Assembly (NCBI GenBank): GCA_964396535.1 | Contig: CAYNFT010000059.1 | Location: 1-12,952, forward strand | Origin: CAYNFT01 sp964396535 | GTDB taxonomy: Bacteria > Chloroflexota > Dehalococcoidia > Dehalococcoidales > UBA2162 | Direction: 5' to 3' | DNA: 12,952 nt | In this document: positions 12,018 through 12,952 of the stretch, one piece after another | Position numbering within the stretch: position 1 is the first letter of the stretch | Layout of the letters: every line of letters starts with the position of its first letter | The notes under the pieces: generated by a model | The model's database searches: none | What the model was told of the DNA's origin: nothing | What the model saw: only the letters and a program-made list of their open reading frames with translations | Translations under genes and position numbers: made by a program

Positions 12018-12952
12018 ATGACAACGCGTAATACATCTGAGAAGTCTTATGAGGAAAAAGAGAGGAAATTAAGAGAGGAGATTGAGAAGAAAACGGGCAA
12101 GTCTCCTGAAGAGCTTTATGAGGAAAGAGAGAAGAGGCTCAGGGATGCTATCGAGTTGAAAGAGCCGGATAGGGTGCCGGTCGTCCTAGCAACGAACTAC
12201 TTCCCCGCCAGATATGTAGAGGGGCTGACCGTCGCAGATTCGTTCTATAACCACGACGCCTGGCGGGAGGCAACCAGGAAGACGATATTAGATTTAGAGC
12301 CGGATATAATTGCGCCAGGAGCAGGCGGTTCGGGGGTTGCCCTTGGGGCGCTGTCTCCAAAGCTATTTAGATGGGCTGGCGATGGCCTTGGGCCTAATAC
12401 TATGCACCAGTTTATCGAAGGAGAACCCCTCAAAGCAGATGAATATGACCTGTTTTTCTCTGACCCCGGCGATTTTACCCTACGGTACTATCTGCCACGA
12501 GTCTGGACGGCTTTGGAAGCCTTTTCCAAGCTTCCACCTCTTCAGTCATTATGGGGAGCCTCCACATTGGCTTCACGGTCATCTACCTTCGCCGATCCGG
12601 AAGTTGTTAAAGCATTTGAAACCCTGTTCAAAGCAGGGCAGGAACAGGAGAAATATATCCAAGCTATGAGCACCTTTAATGAAGAGATGGCTAGCCTTGG
12701 TTTTCCGGCTCTTCATCATGGAGGTGTAGCCCCACCCTTCGACACGATTTCAGACCATTTGAGGGGAATGAAAGGGACGATGCTTGATATGTTCCGGAAC
12801 CCAGACAAGCTGCTCCAGATCTGTGAGATGCTTCTGCCCAGGTCGATAGCGAGTGGAGCTGCAACTCTCCAGAGTAAACGAGGAAACCCTAAAAGGGTAG
12901 GCAGCTATCTTCATAATGGGTCGGATGAGCTCATGTCCCCGAAGCAGTTTGA
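12018..12952 (+). CDS. Uroporphyrinogen decarboxylase (URO-D) family protein, 3'-partial
   Basis: The frame is open from the ATG at 12018 to the window edge: 311 codons with no stop. The signature RDAIELKEPDRVPVV (42-56) is the typical opening of URO-D-family proteins, a (beta/alpha)8 fold shared by true uroporphyrinogen decarboxylases and corrinoid-dependent methyltransferases such as MtaA. The divergence and isolated setting favour the methyltransferase-like, functionally unassigned branch. Residues 10-23 and 33-46 are a near-duplicate charged helix (SYEEKERKLREEIE and LYEEREKRLRDAIE), so the first 30 residues are an extra N-terminal extension. GGAAGGTG (12005-12012) precedes the ATG by 5 nt. 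A TTGACA-type promoter lies just upstream. Whether it binds a corrinoid protein cannot be told, since the C-terminal metal-site residues lie outside. Confidence 0.85.
   Translation, partial: MTTRNTSEKSYEEKERKLREEIEKKTGKSPEELYEEREKRLRDAIELKEPDRVPVVLATNYFPARYVEGLTVADSFYNHDAWREATRKTILDLEPDIIAPGAGGSGVALGALSPKLFRWAGDGLGPNTMHQFIEGEPLKADEYDLFFSDPGDFTLRYYLPRVWTALEAFSKLPPLQSLWGASTLASRSSTFADPEVVKAFETLFKAGQEQEKYIQAMSTFNEEMASLGFPALHHGGVAPPFDTISDHLRGMKGTMLDMFRNPDKLLQICEMLLPRSIASGAATLQSKRGNPKRVGSYLHNGSDELMSPKQF

Noticed and set aside
12310..12669. 119-residue frame at the right edge
   Set aside because: It is an out-of-frame shadow of the URO-D-family gene, which is open from 12018 to the window end.
1..12952. 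CRISPR arrays, tRNA genes, insertion sequences or phage genes
   Set aside because: None found by reading both strands: no spaced direct repeats, no tRNA cloverleaf and no transposase or integrase motif.

Overview
The window reads as a chromosomal segment of a free-living bacterium. The moderate base composition, the isolated DUF169 and uroporphyrinogen-decarboxylase-like genes, the archaeal-flavoured UDP-GlcNAc 2-epimerase and the small sugar-nucleotide epimerases together suggest an anaerobic Chloroflexota (Dehalococcoidia-like) lineage. That placement is inferred from gene content only; there is no rRNA or marker gene to confirm it. No tRNA, rRNA, CRISPR array or recognisable transposase was seen.

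Layout. Positions 1-672 hold the end of a LOG-family Rossmann protein, cut by the left edge. Positions 869-2036 carry an intact GalE/WbpP-like sugar-nucleotide epimerase overlapping the broken stump of a nucleotide-sugar 6-dehydrogenase. Positions 2158-6303 encode a 1381-residue secreted alpha-2-macroglobulin. Its architecture and sequence run collinear with animal A2M from the first macroglobulin domain to the receptor-binding domain, with an intact CGEQ thioester; this is the most striking gene here. Positions 6716-7465 encode a DUF169 protein. A 68-residue small ORF follows, bracketed by its own promoter and intrinsic terminator (7641-7994). From 11582 leftward to 8285 lies a minus-strand cluster: XRE regulator, membrane-anchored family 2 glycosyltransferase, UDP-GlcNAc 2-epimerase (wecB) and another NDP-sugar SDR that overlaps wecB. 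At the right edge a uroporphyrinogen-decarboxylase-family gene starts at 12018 and runs out of the window without a stop.

How it fits together. The wecB cluster and the epimerase/dehydrogenase-remnant pair both make activated sugars for surface glycans, the second now apparently crippled. The A2M is predicted to act outside the membrane as a protease trap or covalent surface-tagging protein. Its thioester is paired with a complement-C3-like histidine, which would favour ester bonds to hydroxyl groups, and after signal cleavage its only cysteine is the thioester one. No pbpC, the usual partner of bacterial A2M, is visible nearby.

Non-coding DNA holds several palindromes and hairpins. One palindrome overlaps a TTGACA -35 box ahead of the XRE gene, suggesting autoregulation. 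A strong hairpin pair follows the A2M gene, and a structured G/C-run region lies upstream of the right-edge gene.
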